From NCBI GenBank assembly GCA_964545475.1, contig CAZJGG010000006.1:5593-69592 (forward strand): a DNA stretch of 64,000 nt. The letters run 5' to 3'. Made by a program: the position numbers and the translations under genes. A model generated the notes under the pieces. The model did not search any database. It saw nothing but the letters and a program-made list of their open reading frames with translations, and had not been told where the DNA came from. Shown here piece after piece: positions 15,782 to 24,623 of this stretch (within the stretch, counting starts at the first letter, position 1; each line of letters opens with the position of its first letter). The DNA comes from CAZJGG01 sp964545475. GTDB lineage: Bacteria; Bacillota; Clostridia; Lachnospirales; JAISER01.

Positions 15782-15850
15782 GAATCGGTATAGAGATTAA
15801 CTTTGCCCCGGCAGACCAGCGTATGTAGGGGTTGGTGCAGATGTCAGCCG

Positions 15851-16252
15851 TTAAGGTGAATCATTAACACTTTGGTCTATAATTGGATTGTTACCAATTT
15901 TTCTAAATGTTAATTGATTATTATTAATTGAAATAGTAAAAGAAAGATTTTCGTAGATAACATACTGGTCAATTACATGTTTATTATCTGATAAATAATA
16001 TGTATTGTCGTTATATACTTTATATTTGCCTTTTAAATAAAGAGAATTGTCGTAATCATAGTAATAAAAAGTATTATTATTTAATTTATCAATAACAAGT
16101 ACTAATCTCGAATTATCTACGGAAAATGTACCGTTAAATTCATCCAAAATATATTTGTTATTATAATTTTTAATAACTAAAAATAATATTATTATAAAGA
16201 TTAACGAAAATACAATCGTTAATCTTTGTCTATTTTCGATTTGTACGTTCAT
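15851..16252 (-). CDS. Small membrane-anchored protein, unknown
   Basis: 133 residues with one N-terminal transmembrane helix (LTIVFSLIFIIILFLVIKNY) and an extracytoplasmic domain rich in Asn, Tyr and Asp. The beta-strand-like pattern (FNGTFSVDNSRLVLVIDKL, YLKGKYKVYNDNTYYLSD) resembles a small lipocalin-like or META-like barrel, but I recognise no family. The base composition is far more AT-rich than in neighbouring genes, suggesting recent acquisition. It lies four bases downstream of the gene at 16257-16853, so the two are cotranscribed. Confidence 0.65.
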   Translation of the reverse strand: MNVQIENRQRLTIVFSLIFIIILFLVIKNYNNKYILDEFNGTFSVDNSRLVLVIDKLNNNTFYYYDYDNSLYLKGKYKVYNDNTYYLSDNKHVIDQYVIYENLSFTISINNNQLTFRKIGNNPIIDQSVNDSP

Positions 16253-16256
16253 ATTT

Positions 16257-16853
16257 TCACCATTTATTATAATTTTCCTTGTTTTGTGTTTGGGATTTTA
16301 TATAATCGTAAGACTGTAAAAGCTTTTCATTGTCTTTAAAGCGTAATTCATGTTTCCCACCGGATTTAAGTTTTATTGAAATATATGAACTATAGATACC
16401 ATCATTATCATTTTTAATTATTTCACAGTCTGAAATTTTTTTAAAGTTTATTACTACTCCTTTTATAAATACATATTTATTGGTAACGTATGTGTCACTT
16501 AAGGCGTTGTTAAACAACAAATACGGGACGATAAAAAAAGTGAAAATGTTCTCATAATTACTTTTGGCTAAGATATAAATAAGACAACATGATAGAAAAC
16601 TGTATAATATATAAAAAATTTGAGTGCTTTTAGAAATTGTCCTCTCTTCATAGAAAATTATTTTTTTATTTAAATGGTTTAGTTTTGGGATCTTTATAAG
16701 TTTTATAAAAATATTAATGTCTGTTAATACGTATAAATAGCAAGATGCGGTTAAGATAAACGTCTTAGATAAAAATAAAATTATATATAGAAATAACATT
16801 ATTTTTATAATAAATGATGCATATACCAACGACCAAAACTCTGATTTTTTCAT
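16257..16853 (-). CDS. Membrane protein with C-terminal PH-like domain, unknown
   Basis: About 198 residues from ATG 16853, chosen because GGGGGCG lies upstream; the frame is open further but without a start signal. Four hydrophobic helices are followed by about 75 residues (TYVTNKYVFIKGVVINFKKI, then SYISIKLKSGGKHELRFK) that look like a bacterial PH-like domain. Very AT-rich. It is paired with the anchored protein just downstream. Function unknown. Confidence 0.65.
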   Translation of the reverse strand: MKKSEFWSLVYASFIIKIMLFLYIILFLSKTFILTASCYLYVLTDINIFIKLIKIPKLNHLNKKIIFYEERTISKSTQIFYILYSFLSCCLIYILAKSNYENIFTFFIVPYLLFNNALSDTYVTNKYVFIKGVVINFKKISDCEIIKNDNDGIYSSYISIKLKSGGKHELRFKDNEKLLQSYDYIKSQTQNKENYNKW

Positions 16854-16869
16854 ATCAACGCCCCCATGC

Positions 16870-16923
16870 CATAGAGCTTTTAAGACAATTAGCTCTATGT
16901 TATTAATATAACGTATATTAATA
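16870..16923 (-). promoter_or_regulatory. Two inverted repeats ahead of the AT-rich gene pair
   Basis: A perfect 10-3-10 dyad TATTAATATA/TATATTAATA lies at 16901-16923. A 9-bp stem CATAGAGCT/AGCTCTATG lies at 16870-16899 and ends five bases before the GGGGG site of the gene starting at 16853. The first could be an operator, the second an RNA hairpin affecting translation. Confidence 0.45.
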
Positions 16924-16959
16924 AAAAAATCAAGGCTGCCAAAATGCATGACAACCTTG
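16923..16959 (-). terminator. Intrinsic terminator of the dnaK operon
   Basis: On the minus strand, CAAGGTTGTC and GGCAGCCTTG pair (two G-U pairs), followed by a run of seven T. It lies 11 bp after the dnaJ stop. Confidence 0.8.
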
Positions 16960-16970
16960 AATCATAAAAA

Positions 16971-18116
16971 TTATTTAAAACTATCTTTTAACTTATCAAA
17001 AAAACCTTTTTTATGGTCTTTATATTCATCGCCCATTTCGTCTGCAAAGGAATGGAGCAGGTTTTTTTGCCGCTCTGTTAGGCTTGTTGGAACCATAACT
17101 TTAAGGGTTACGATTAAGTCTCCAACGACTTTTGAGTTTCTAACGTTAGGAACGCCTTTTTGTCTTAGCGTTACAACAGTGCCGGTTTGAGTTCCGGCTT
17201 TTATTGTATGTTTTTCTTGCCCTGTAAGAGTTGGGATTATTATTTCACTGCCCAAAGCCGCTTGAACAAACGTAATAGGTACTTCTAAGTAAAGGTTTAC
17301 GCCGTCACGTTTAAAATATTTATGGGGAGAAACTCTAATTGTAATAAGTAAGTCTCCCGGAGGGCCGCCTTTTTCTCCGGCTTCGCCGCTTCCGGCAAGC
17401 CTTATTGTTTGCCCGTTGTCTATACCTTTTGGAACGTTTACCGAAAGGTTTTTAGATTTGCGGACTTTGCCTGTACCTCGACATGTTCCGCAAGGGTCTT
17501 TAATAACCTTACCCTCACCGTGGCAAATGCTGCATGTGCGAACGCTTGTCATTGTGCCGAACATAGTTTGCTGTTGAAATCTTTCTTGACCGCTGCCGCC
17601 ACAATGCCTGCAGTTTTCTGCAACTGTTCCGGCTTTAGCTCCTGTACCCCTGCAAGTTTCGCAAGTGTCGTTTGCAGTAATTTGTATTTCTTTTGTAACG
17701 CCGAAAACCGCTTCTTCAAAGGTTATGCTAAGGCTGGATTGTAAATCCGCCCCACGGCGTGGGCCGGCCTTGCGGCTTCTTCCGCCACCGCCAAAGCCAA
17801 AACCATCACCAAAAAATGTTTCAAATATATCATTAACATCGAAGCCGCCGTTAAAACCACCGTAACCTCCGCCGCCGGTTTGGTCAAATGCGGCGTGCCC
17901 CATTTGGTCGTATGCCGCACGTTTTTGAGAATCGCTCAAAACGCTGTATGCTTCGCTTACTTCTTTAAACTTTGCTTCCGCTTCCTTGTTTCCGGGGTTT
18001 GCATCGGGGTGGTGCTGTTTCGCCATTTTTCTGTAGGCTTTTTTTATTTCATCGTCGCCTGCCCCTTTGGAAACGCCAAGAACTTCATAATAATCCCTTT
18101 TATCTGCCAATGCCAT
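16971..18116 (-). CDS. dnaJ: Chaperone protein DnaJ
   Basis: 381-residue type I J-protein that stimulates DnaK ATPase and delivers unfolded proteins. The J domain has its HPD at 36-38 (KQHHPDANPG). A Gly/Phe-rich segment follows (YGGFNGGFDVND). The zinc centre has four CxxCxGxG-type repeats (CETCRGTG, CRHCGGSG, CSICHGEG, CGTCRGTG), and then come the C-terminal substrate-binding domains. ATG 18116 has AAAGGG five bases upstream. Last gene of the operon, 18 bp after dnaK, followed by a terminator. Confidence 0.98.
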   Translation of the reverse strand: MALADKRDYYEVLGVSKGAGDDEIKKAYRKMAKQHHPDANPGNKEAEAKFKEVSEAYSVLSDSQKRAAYDQMGHAAFDQTGGGGYGGFNGGFDVNDIFETFFGDGFGFGGGGRSRKAGPRRGADLQSSLSITFEEAVFGVTKEIQITANDTCETCRGTGAKAGTVAENCRHCGGSGQERFQQQTMFGTMTSVRTCSICHGEGKVIKDPCGTCRGTGKVRKSKNLSVNVPKGIDNGQTIRLAGSGEAGEKGGPPGDLLITIRVSPHKYFKRDGVNLYLEVPITFVQAALGSEIIIPTLTGQEKHTIKAGTQTGTVVTLRQKGVPNVRNSKVVGDLIVTLKVMVPTSLTERQKNLLHSFADEMGDEYKDHKKGFFDKLKDSFK

Positions 18117-18134
18117 CACCCTTTATTTTACGGC

Positions 18135-20000
18135 TTATATTTCTTTGCCGTCGGCATCAAATATATTATCATTTTTGTTAGCGTCGTAGCCGAATTCGTC
18201 GCCGCCTTGCGCCTGTCCGCCTTCTTGGGCTTGAGTCTGGGCTTGCTGATACATTTTTGTAGATACTTCGTGGAACACTGTTGTTAAGCTTTCGGTAGCC
18301 TGTTTTAGGCTTTCAACGTCTGCATCGGACAAATTGTCTAGGCTTGTGCCATCGGTTAAGCGTTTAAGGTTTGCAAGTTCGGCTTCAATACGGGATTTAT
18401 CTGCTTCTTCAATTTTACCTTCAAGCTCTTTAAGCATTTTTTCGGTTTGGAAAACCATAGAGTCCGCTTCGTTTTTAGTATCAATTGCTTCTTTACGTTT
18501 TTTGTCTTCTTCTGCAAATCTTTCAGCTTCTTTAACAGCTTTGTCGATTTCTTCGTCGGAAAGGTTTGTGCTTGCAGAAATAGTAATTTTTTGTTCTTTG
18601 CCTGTGCCTAAATCTTTTGCCATAACGTGAACAATGCCGTTTGCATCAATGTCAAACATAACTTCAATTTGAGGGATTCCTCTAGGTGCTGGAGCAATGC
18701 CGTCTAATCTGAACTGCCCTAAAGTTTTGTTGTCTTTTGCAAGCTGTCTTTCGCCTTGAACAACGTGAATGTCTACGGCTGTTTGGTTATCAGCAGCAGT
18801 TGAGAACACTTGCTTTTTATTTGTTGGAATAGTAGTGTTTCTTTCAATTAACTTTGTTGCAACGCCGCCGAGAGTTTCAATACCCAAGGAAAGCGGAGTA
18901 ACGTCCAAAAGAAGTATACTTCCTGCGCCTTCGTCTCCTGCAAGCTTGCCCCCTTGAATTGAAGCGCCTACAGCAACGCATTCGTCTGGGTTAATGCCTT
19001 TAAACGGCTCTTTGCCTGTTAATTTTTTAACAGCTTCCTGTACAGCGATAATTCTTGTAGAACCACCAACTAAAAGCACTTTGTGTAATTCTGCCGGAGT
19101 TAAGTCTGCATCTTTAAGAGCTGTTCTTACAGGACCCATTGTAGCTTCAACTAAATCAGCAGTTAATTCATCGAATTTAGCTCTTGTAAGAGTAATGTCC
19201 ATGTGTTTAGGGCCGTCTTGGTTCATTGTAATAAACGGTAAGTTAATGTTTGTAGTTGTAACGTTAGAAAGCTCAATTTTTGCTTTTTCAGCCGCTTCTT
19301 TTAAACGTTGCATAGCCATTTTGTCCTGGCTTAAGTCCATATTTTCTTTTTGCTTAAATTCTTGAACTAAATGTTTAATAACTCTTTCGTCAAAGTCGTC
19401 GCCGCCTAAGTGGTTGTTACCGCTTGTAGCCAAAACTTCGATAACGCCTTCGCCGATGTCTATAATAGAAACGTCAAAAGTACCGCCGCCTAAGTCGTAA
19501 ACCATGATTTTTTGTTCTTTTTCATTGTCAAGACCATAAGCGAGAGCAGCTGCTGTAGGTTCGTTAATAATACGTTTAACATCAAGCCCTGCAATTCTGC
19601 CGGCATCTTTAGTTGCTTGTCTTTGGCTGTCTGTAAAGTATGCAGGAACGGTAATTACCGCTTCTGTTACCGGTTGCCCTAAGTAGCTTTCCGCATCAGC
19701 TTTTAATTTTTGCAGTATCATTGCGGATATTTCTTGGGGAGAATAATTTTTGTCTTCGATTTTAACTTTAAAATCTGAACCCATTTTTCGTTTAATTGAA
19801 ATAACTGTGTTGTCTGTGTTTGTAATTGCCTGTCTTTTTGCTGTTTCGCCAACAAGCCTTTCACCATTTTTAGAAAATGCTACAACAGATGGAGTTGTAC
19901 GTGCGCCTTCAGAGTTTGCTATAACAACGGGCTGACCGCCCTCCATAACTGCAACGCAAGAGTTTGTTGTTCCTAAGTCAATTCCGATAATTTTACCCAT
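18135..20000 (-). CDS. dnaK: Chaperone protein DnaK (Hsp70)
   Basis: 621 residues. The N-terminal ATPase domain begins MGKIIGIDLGTTNSCVAVME and contains VYDLGGGTFDVSI and VLLVGGSTRI. The substrate domain starts after DVTPLSLGIETLGG, and the helical lid ends in a Gln/Gly-rich tail. It refolds proteins with DnaJ and GrpE. It lies 42 bp after grpE in the hrcA operon and is under CIRCE control. Length and motifs are standard. Confidence 0.98.
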   Translation of the reverse strand: MGKIIGIDLGTTNSCVAVMEGGQPVVIANSEGARTTPSVVAFSKNGERLVGETAKRQAITNTDNTVISIKRKMGSDFKVKIEDKNYSPQEISAMILQKLKADAESYLGQPVTEAVITVPAYFTDSQRQATKDAGRIAGLDVKRIINEPTAAALAYGLDNEKEQKIMVYDLGGGTFDVSIIDIGEGVIEVLATSGNNHLGGDDFDERVIKHLVQEFKQKENMDLSQDKMAMQRLKEAAEKAKIELSNVTTTNINLPFITMNQDGPKHMDITLTRAKFDELTADLVEATMGPVRTALKDADLTPAELHKVLLVGGSTRIIAVQEAVKKLTGKEPFKGINPDECVAVGASIQGGKLAGDEGAGSILLLDVTPLSLGIETLGGVATKLIERNTTIPTNKKQVFSTAADNQTAVDIHVVQGERQLAKDNKTLGQFRLDGIAPAPRGIPQIEVMFDIDANGIVHVMAKDLGTGKEQKITISASTNLSDEEIDKAVKEAERFAEEDKKRKEAIDTKNEADSMVFQTEKMLKELEGKIEEADKSRIEAELANLKRLTDGTSLDNLSDADVESLKQATESLTTVFHEVSTKMYQQAQTQAQEGGQAQGGDEFGYDANKNDNIFDADGKEI

Positions 20001-20042
20001 TTATATTCCTCCTAATATCTAATCTAATAATTGTTTTTATAT

Positions 20043-20597
20043 TTAATTTGCTACTCTAACCATACATGGTCTTATAACCTTTTCTTTATATTTATAACCT
20101 TTTTGTAAAACATCAATAACTTCATTTTCGCCGTACTGCTGGTCTTCAACATGGGCTACGGCGTGGTGAAGAGCCGGGTCAAATTTTTCCCCTGCCGCTT
20201 CAATGGCTTCTACGCCTATATCATCAAGGGCAAGAAGCATTTGCCTATAAATCATTTCAACGCCTTTGTAAAAGCTGTCTGCTTTATTGGTGCTTGCGTT
20301 TAAAGCTCTTTCAAAATTATCAATAGAGGGAAGAAGCTTTTCAACGGTGTTTCTAACGCCATCGTCATACATGCTCGCTTTTTCCTTTATAGTACGTTTT
20401 CGGAAATTATCATAATCAGCAAGGGCTCTTTGCCATTTATCTTTATAATCTTCACATTGCTTTAATAAATCCGGCTCGGCAGCTTCATCTTCAATTATAA
20501 CTTCCTCTGCTAAAACTTCCTCAATAACGGCTTCTTCGATTATTCTGTCAGCTTCAGCTTTAGCCGATTCATTGTTTACAGTTTTATCTTCTTCCAT
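20043..20597 (-). CDS. grpE: Nucleotide exchange factor GrpE
   Basis: 184 residues. The acidic N-terminal part is disordered, the long dimerisation coil (about 45-90, KDKWQRALADYDNFRKRT) is present, and the C-terminal beta domain carries the family ending FDPALHHAVAHVED with VIRPCMVRVA. It exchanges ADP for ATP on DnaK. It is between hrcA (44 bp) and dnaK (42 bp). Confidence 0.96.
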   Translation of the reverse strand: MEEDKTVNNESAKAEADRIIEEAVIEEVLAEEVIIEDEAAEPDLLKQCEDYKDKWQRALADYDNFRKRTIKEKASMYDDGVRNTVEKLLPSIDNFERALNASTNKADSFYKGVEMIYRQMLLALDDIGVEAIEAAGEKFDPALHHAVAHVEDQQYGENEVIDVLQKGYKYKEKVIRPCMVRVAN

Positions 20598-20641
20598 TTC
20601 GTACTCCTTTCAAAATTTATCAATTTATAAATTTAATACTG

Positions 20642-21676
20642 TTATCCGCCGGAAAGCGAATTTAATATTTGATTAATATTTTTAACAATAGCCCCCAGAA
20701 CTGAAACAACCTGAGGGTAATCCATTCTTGTAGGACCAATTATGCCTATTTGTCCACAATTGCTTCCTCCAAGGCGGTAATTTGCTTTTATAATGCTACA
20801 ATCCCGCATTTGCTCCATTGTGTTTTCAGAGCCAATAACAATTTGAATGTCGTCTGTTCGTTCGTTGCCTAAAAGGGTAATAAGCAGTTCCTTTTCTTCA
20901 AGAGTTTGAAAAATAGATCTCGCTTTTTCTAAATTGCTAAATTCCGGAAAAGCTAAAATATTTTTAGCGCCGCTGGTGTAAACCCTAACGTTGTCCTCAG
21001 CTTTTATAACGTTTAAAACTGCGGTAAGCACGGGGACCAAAATATGAGATTCGTTTGGATGTTTTTGCAAAATATGGTTAGCAACGCTTTCTTCTATATC
21101 TGAAAAATTCATGCCGGAAAGGCTTTTGTCAAGCATTTCCGAAAGGCTGTTAAGAGTTTCGTGCCCGGGAGCTTCTTTCAGCCTTACAATACTGTTTTTT
21201 ATAGCTTTGCTGTCTGTAACGATAATTACAACAATTGAAGTTTCGTCCACAGGCACAAGCTGAAGATGCTTTACCTTTGTTTGAGAAACTAACGGCTCAG
21301 AAACAATTGTTGTATAATTTGTAAGAAGTGCGATGCTTTTTGCAATTTCCTCCATAAAGTATTCAACCTGGTTGATGCCATGCATTATTGTGTTTTTTAA
21401 ATAAGCTTGCTCTTCTTCCGTAAGTTCTCTATAATGCATCATGCTGTCAACGAAATAGCGGTAGCCTTTGTCCGAGGGAACTCTCCCTGCGGATGCGTGA
21501 GGCTGAACAATAAGCCCTAATTCCTCTAAATCGCTCATTTCGTTGCGAACGGTTGCAGAGCTTATGCCTAAATCATATTTTTTTGCTATAGTACGTGAAC
21601 CAATAGGTTCTCCTGTATGAATATAGTCGTTTATAATTGCTTCTAATATTTTTATTTTACGCTCATTTAAAAACAA
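20642..21676 (-). CDS. hrcA: Heat-inducible transcription repressor HrcA
   Basis: About 344 residues. The N-terminal winged helix (ERKIKILEAIINDYIHTGEP, SSATVRNEMSDLEELG) is followed by the GAF-like domain and the ending GPTRMDYPQVVSVLGAIV. It represses the operon by binding CIRCE and is reset by GroEL in known systems. The start is uncertain: a TTG at 21676 follows GGGGGTGA at good spacing, whereas the GTG at 21685 overlaps that same site, so the TTG is favoured. It autoregulates through the operator at 21711-21737. Confidence 0.95.
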   Translation of the reverse strand: MFLNERKIKILEAIINDYIHTGEPIGSRTIAKKYDLGISSATVRNEMSDLEELGLIVQPHASAGRVPSDKGYRYFVDSMMHYRELTEEEQAYLKNTIMHGINQVEYFMEEIAKSIALLTNYTTIVSEPLVSQTKVKHLQLVPVDETSIVVIIVTDSKAIKNSIVRLKEAPGHETLNSLSEMLDKSLSGMNFSDIEESVANHILQKHPNESHILVPVLTAVLNVIKAEDNVRVYTSGAKNILAFPEFSNLEKARSIFQTLEEKELLITLLGNERTDDIQIVIGSENTMEQMRDCSIIKANYRLGGSNCGQIGIIGPTRMDYPQVVSVLGAIVKNINQILNSLSGG

Positions 21677-21710
21677 TGCTGTCACCCCCTGGTTTGCTTA
21701 TTTGTTGTTG

Positions 21711-21737
21711 TTAGCACTCTAATTGGTTGAGTGCTAA
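21711..21737. promoter_or_regulatory. CIRCE operator
   Basis: A perfect TTAGCACTC-N9-GAGTGCTAA, 34 bp upstream of hrcA and just downstream of its promoter. HrcA binding here represses hrcA-grpE-dnaK-dnaJ at normal temperature. Confidence 0.97.
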
Positions 21738-21748
21738 TTTATATTTAT

Positions 21749-21777
21749 AAAATATCACTTTCAGATAAATCTGTCAA
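21749..21777 (-). promoter_or_regulatory. Sigma-A-type promoter of the hrcA operon
   Basis: Minus strand: consensus TTGACA, a 17-bp spacer and TATTTT, with CIRCE directly downstream in the transcribed region. The consensus -35 fits a strong promoter held by a repressor. Confidence 0.7.
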
Positions 21778-21792
21778 GTGATTTTTAAGGAT

Positions 21793-22911
21793 TTATTGAT
21801 TTATTATAAATTCTGATAGTATTATATTTAAAACGTCTATGCCTTTATCAGTCAGCCTAAGCCAGCCGTTAACATCTTCCATAAACCCGGTTTTAATATA
21901 TTTGTTTATAACGCTTCCATAAACAGCATAAACAGTTTTATTAAAATTTTTGTAAAAATTTTCTATATAAACGCCTTTTATAAGCCTAAGTCCTAAAAAC
22001 ATAAATTCTTCCATAGCCTGTTTTTGGTTTATGAATTCAACCTGTTCTTTTATATTGTCTCCTGATAAATATTTATCTAAAACAGAAGTATTGCAAAATC
22101 TGTAACCCCCTACAAAAGAGTGGGAGTTTAAACCAAAGCCGAAATAATCGCCTCTTTGCCAATAGCAAAGATTGTGTCTGCATTCATAGCCTTTTTTTGC
22201 AAAGTTAGATATTTCGTAATGGTCATATCCATTTTTGCAAAGTGTATTTTTTAAAAGTTCATACATATATCTGTCGGTCTCGTGCTCGGCTTCTCTTATC
22301 TCTCCTTTTTCAAACATTTCATAAAAAGGAGTGTTTTTTTCAATAATTAAGCTGTAAGCCGAAATATGCTTGGGGTCAAGTTTAACAGCTTCATTTAGTG
22401 TCTGTTCAAAATCTTCAAGAGTTTGCCCGGGTAACGCAAACATTAGGTCTAAATTAATATTTTCAAACCCTGCTTTTCGGGCATCTCTATAATTATTTTT
22501 AAAAGTTTGGGCTGTGTGTATGCGCCCAATTTTTTGAAGCAAGTTATCGTTTAAAGACTGAACCCCTAAACTTAACCTGTTAAACCCCATTTGTCTAAGA
22601 CTTTTTAGTTTATTAAAGTCAATAGTTCCCGGGTTTGACTCTATAGAAATTTCACAATTTTTATCAATTTTAAATTTAGAGAGCCTGTTTACTATCTCTT
22701 CAATATAATATACGTTAAAAACGGTAGGTGTTCCACCTCCCAAAAAAATTGTTTCAATTTTTTTATTTTTAATTTCTTCGCAGCTTTCAATTTCCTTTAA
22801 AAGAGCATTTTTATAAGCCTCAAATTGCGGCTCTGCATCCGGAAAGGATACAAAGTCGCAATAAAGGCATTTACTTACGCAAAAAGGAATGTGTATATAA
22901 ATTCCTGCCAT
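21793..22911 (-). CDS. hemW: Heme chaperone HemW (radical SAM, coproporphyrinogen oxidase-like)
   Basis: 372 residues. The radical SAM motif CVSKCLYC (CxxxCxxC) lies in the first 25 residues, followed by GGGTPT, SIESNPGTID and GVQSLNDNLLQKIGR, as in the HemN/HemW family. Length and the typical place before hrcA indicate HemW, which handles heme, rather than true HemN. It is four bases downstream of the GH18 gene on the same strand. Confidence 0.93.
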   Translation of the reverse strand: MAGIYIHIPFCVSKCLYCDFVSFPDAEPQFEAYKNALLKEIESCEEIKNKKIETIFLGGGTPTVFNVYYIEEIVNRLSKFKIDKNCEISIESNPGTIDFNKLKSLRQMGFNRLSLGVQSLNDNLLQKIGRIHTAQTFKNNYRDARKAGFENINLDLMFALPGQTLEDFEQTLNEAVKLDPKHISAYSLIIEKNTPFYEMFEKGEIREAEHETDRYMYELLKNTLCKNGYDHYEISNFAKKGYECRHNLCYWQRGDYFGFGLNSHSFVGGYRFCNTSVLDKYLSGDNIKEQVEFINQKQAMEEFMFLGLRLIKGVYIENFYKNFNKTVYAVYGSVINKYIKTGFMEDVNGWLRLTDKGIDVLNIILSEFIINQ

Positions 22912-22915
22912 CTCA

Positions 22916-24448
22916 TTATCCTCTGTTTTCTATTACCTTGTAAACGTCGTCAGGTATATTACCAAGCCGCCAAACGGATAAACCACTTACCCCGAACATT
23001 TTCATAAGTTTAATTTTTGCATTAACGCTTCTGTCGTTTTCATACCATACTATATTTTGAGTATTGTCGCTTTCGTTTGTAAAAGTTATATAAGGGTTTT
23101 CGCTTTTTTCGTCGTACATGTTGGTTACACCCTGTTTAATTCTTGCCGCCAGCGTTTCATAGTCCGGGCGGTATGGTCTGTCATTTATAACTTTGCCGTC
23201 ACTCTTTTTCCATTGTGCCGTATCCATTGAAATTTGCAATAATATTTTGTTTTTATCAGATATTCCTGTCTGTGTATCTGTAATTTCTTTTAAAGCTTCG
23301 TAAACGTCGGCAATTGGGGTAAGGGGAGTCATTACAATGCCTTGTTCCATTTGAAGCCCGGTAAGCCGTTTTGCGTTGTAGTCATGAGCCATTAATATAA
23401 CTTTGTCTGCAATTTCGCCTATGGCTTTAAAGTCGTAACCGTCAAAGTAATCCTGCCCGGATCTTCTGGGGTGAACTGCTGTGAAAAGGGTTTTCCCTCC
23501 AAGTTGACCTTTTAACTCTGTTAAAAAGACCGTAAGCCCAGTTCTTGCATTAGGTCCTGCTAAATTTTCAAAATCTATGCAAACTCCGTCATACTTGTCC
23601 AATATTCCAATAATTTGAGAAATAGCTTGTTTTCGGAAATTAGCATCTGAAACTATTTTTTCAGTAAGGCTTAAACCATCGGGAGTTTTTGTATCTTGTG
23701 TTGTCACCATTAAAAGGGCTTGTTTGCCATTGTTTTTAGCAAAATTTAATGGTTCTTCATAACCTTGGGGCAACCTGTATTCGTTGTCGTTTTCGGCTTT
23801 TATATTAATATAAACGTCACCTGAAATATAGTCAAGCCTGCTCCAGCCGTAGCTTACGCTGTCCAAATTGGTTATTAAATTCATTTGATTAGAAGATTTT
23901 ATAGCATAAAACCCATTAACAAAGTTAACTCCGGTATTTAGCTTTCTGTGCATACGCATTATAATTGCTCCGGCTTCTTCTCTGGTTGCTGTTTTTTCCG
24001 GGCTAAAATTTTCGCCCCCTGTGCCGCTCATTATGCCTAAATCTCGGACAACTGTAATATATTCCGCATTTTCTAAAACGTCTTTAAAGGGTCTTTGAAC
24101 GTTTATTTGCTTTGCCAGGCTTTCGTACCCAAGGGCACGAACAATCATTACCGCCATGTCTTCTCTTGTTGCGCTTTCGTTTTGGTCAAGGCCTTTTATT
24201 TCTATATCCTCGGCTTGCGTAAGGTTTTTCATAAATAACACAAATTCACTTCGTTTAACTGGTCTGCCAATACCGTATAAATTGTTGCCGATACCAGTAG
24301 TTAGTCCTAATGTGCGCATTTCTAAAATGTCATTATATGCCCAATGACTGGGTGCAACATCTGAAAAACTTGTCACATCAGCCTTAATAATTGTGCAAGT
24401 ATTTACAAAAACTAACATAATTACGACAAATTTAATAAATTTATTCAT
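22916..24448 (-). CDS. Secreted SLH-domain protein with a GH18 glycosidase domain
   Basis: 510 residues. A signal peptide (about 1-24) is followed by two to three S-layer-homology repeats in the first 165 residues: FSDVAPSHWAYNDI with GRPVKRSEFVLFM, then TREDMAVMIVRALGY, then FSPEKTATREEAGAIIMRM. The rest is a GH18 barrel with the catalytic signature DGVCIDFE near residue 290, the proton donor being the final Glu. It is expected to be bound to the cell surface and to cut peptidoglycan or chitin-like chains, as spore-cortex GH18 enzymes do. Whether the target is self wall or environmental glycan is not shown. Confidence 0.88.
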   Translation of the reverse strand: MNKFIKFVVIMLVFVNTCTIIKADVTSFSDVAPSHWAYNDILEMRTLGLTTGIGNNLYGIGRPVKRSEFVLFMKNLTQAEDIEIKGLDQNESATREDMAVMIVRALGYESLAKQINVQRPFKDVLENAEYITVVRDLGIMSGTGGENFSPEKTATREEAGAIIMRMHRKLNTGVNFVNGFYAIKSSNQMNLITNLDSVSYGWSRLDYISGDVYINIKAENDNEYRLPQGYEEPLNFAKNNGKQALLMVTTQDTKTPDGLSLTEKIVSDANFRKQAISQIIGILDKYDGVCIDFENLAGPNARTGLTVFLTELKGQLGGKTLFTAVHPRRSGQDYFDGYDFKAIGEIADKVILMAHDYNAKRLTGLQMEQGIVMTPLTPIADVYEALKEITDTQTGISDKNKILLQISMDTAQWKKSDGKVINDRPYRPDYETLAARIKQGVTNMYDEKSENPYITFTNESDNTQNIVWYENDRSVNAKIKLMKMFGVSGLSVWRLGNIPDDVYKVIENRG

Positions 24449-24544
24449 ATATTTTCTCCTTTATATATTAGTTATACATATTATAACACATTTCACGGTA
24501 TATTCAAGTCACAAACACGCTTTAAAGCGGCAAAATAATTTCTT

Positions 24545-24573
24545 TACTTACAATCTGGCAGTAGCTATAATAC
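24545..24573 (+). promoter_or_regulatory. Probable promoter of the transporter-ior group
   Basis: TTTACT, a 17-bp spacer and consensus TATAAT, with the ATG 50 bp downstream behind CGGAGGG. Confidence 0.55.
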
Positions 24574-24623
24574 TAAGAAGTTAGTTATTAAACAAAGATA
24601 TTAAAATTCGGAGGGATATTTTT

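Noticed and set aside
15851..16853. Toxin-antitoxin pair
   Set aside because: Both proteins have membrane segments and neither shows a known toxin or antitoxin motif; the gene sizes also do not fit.
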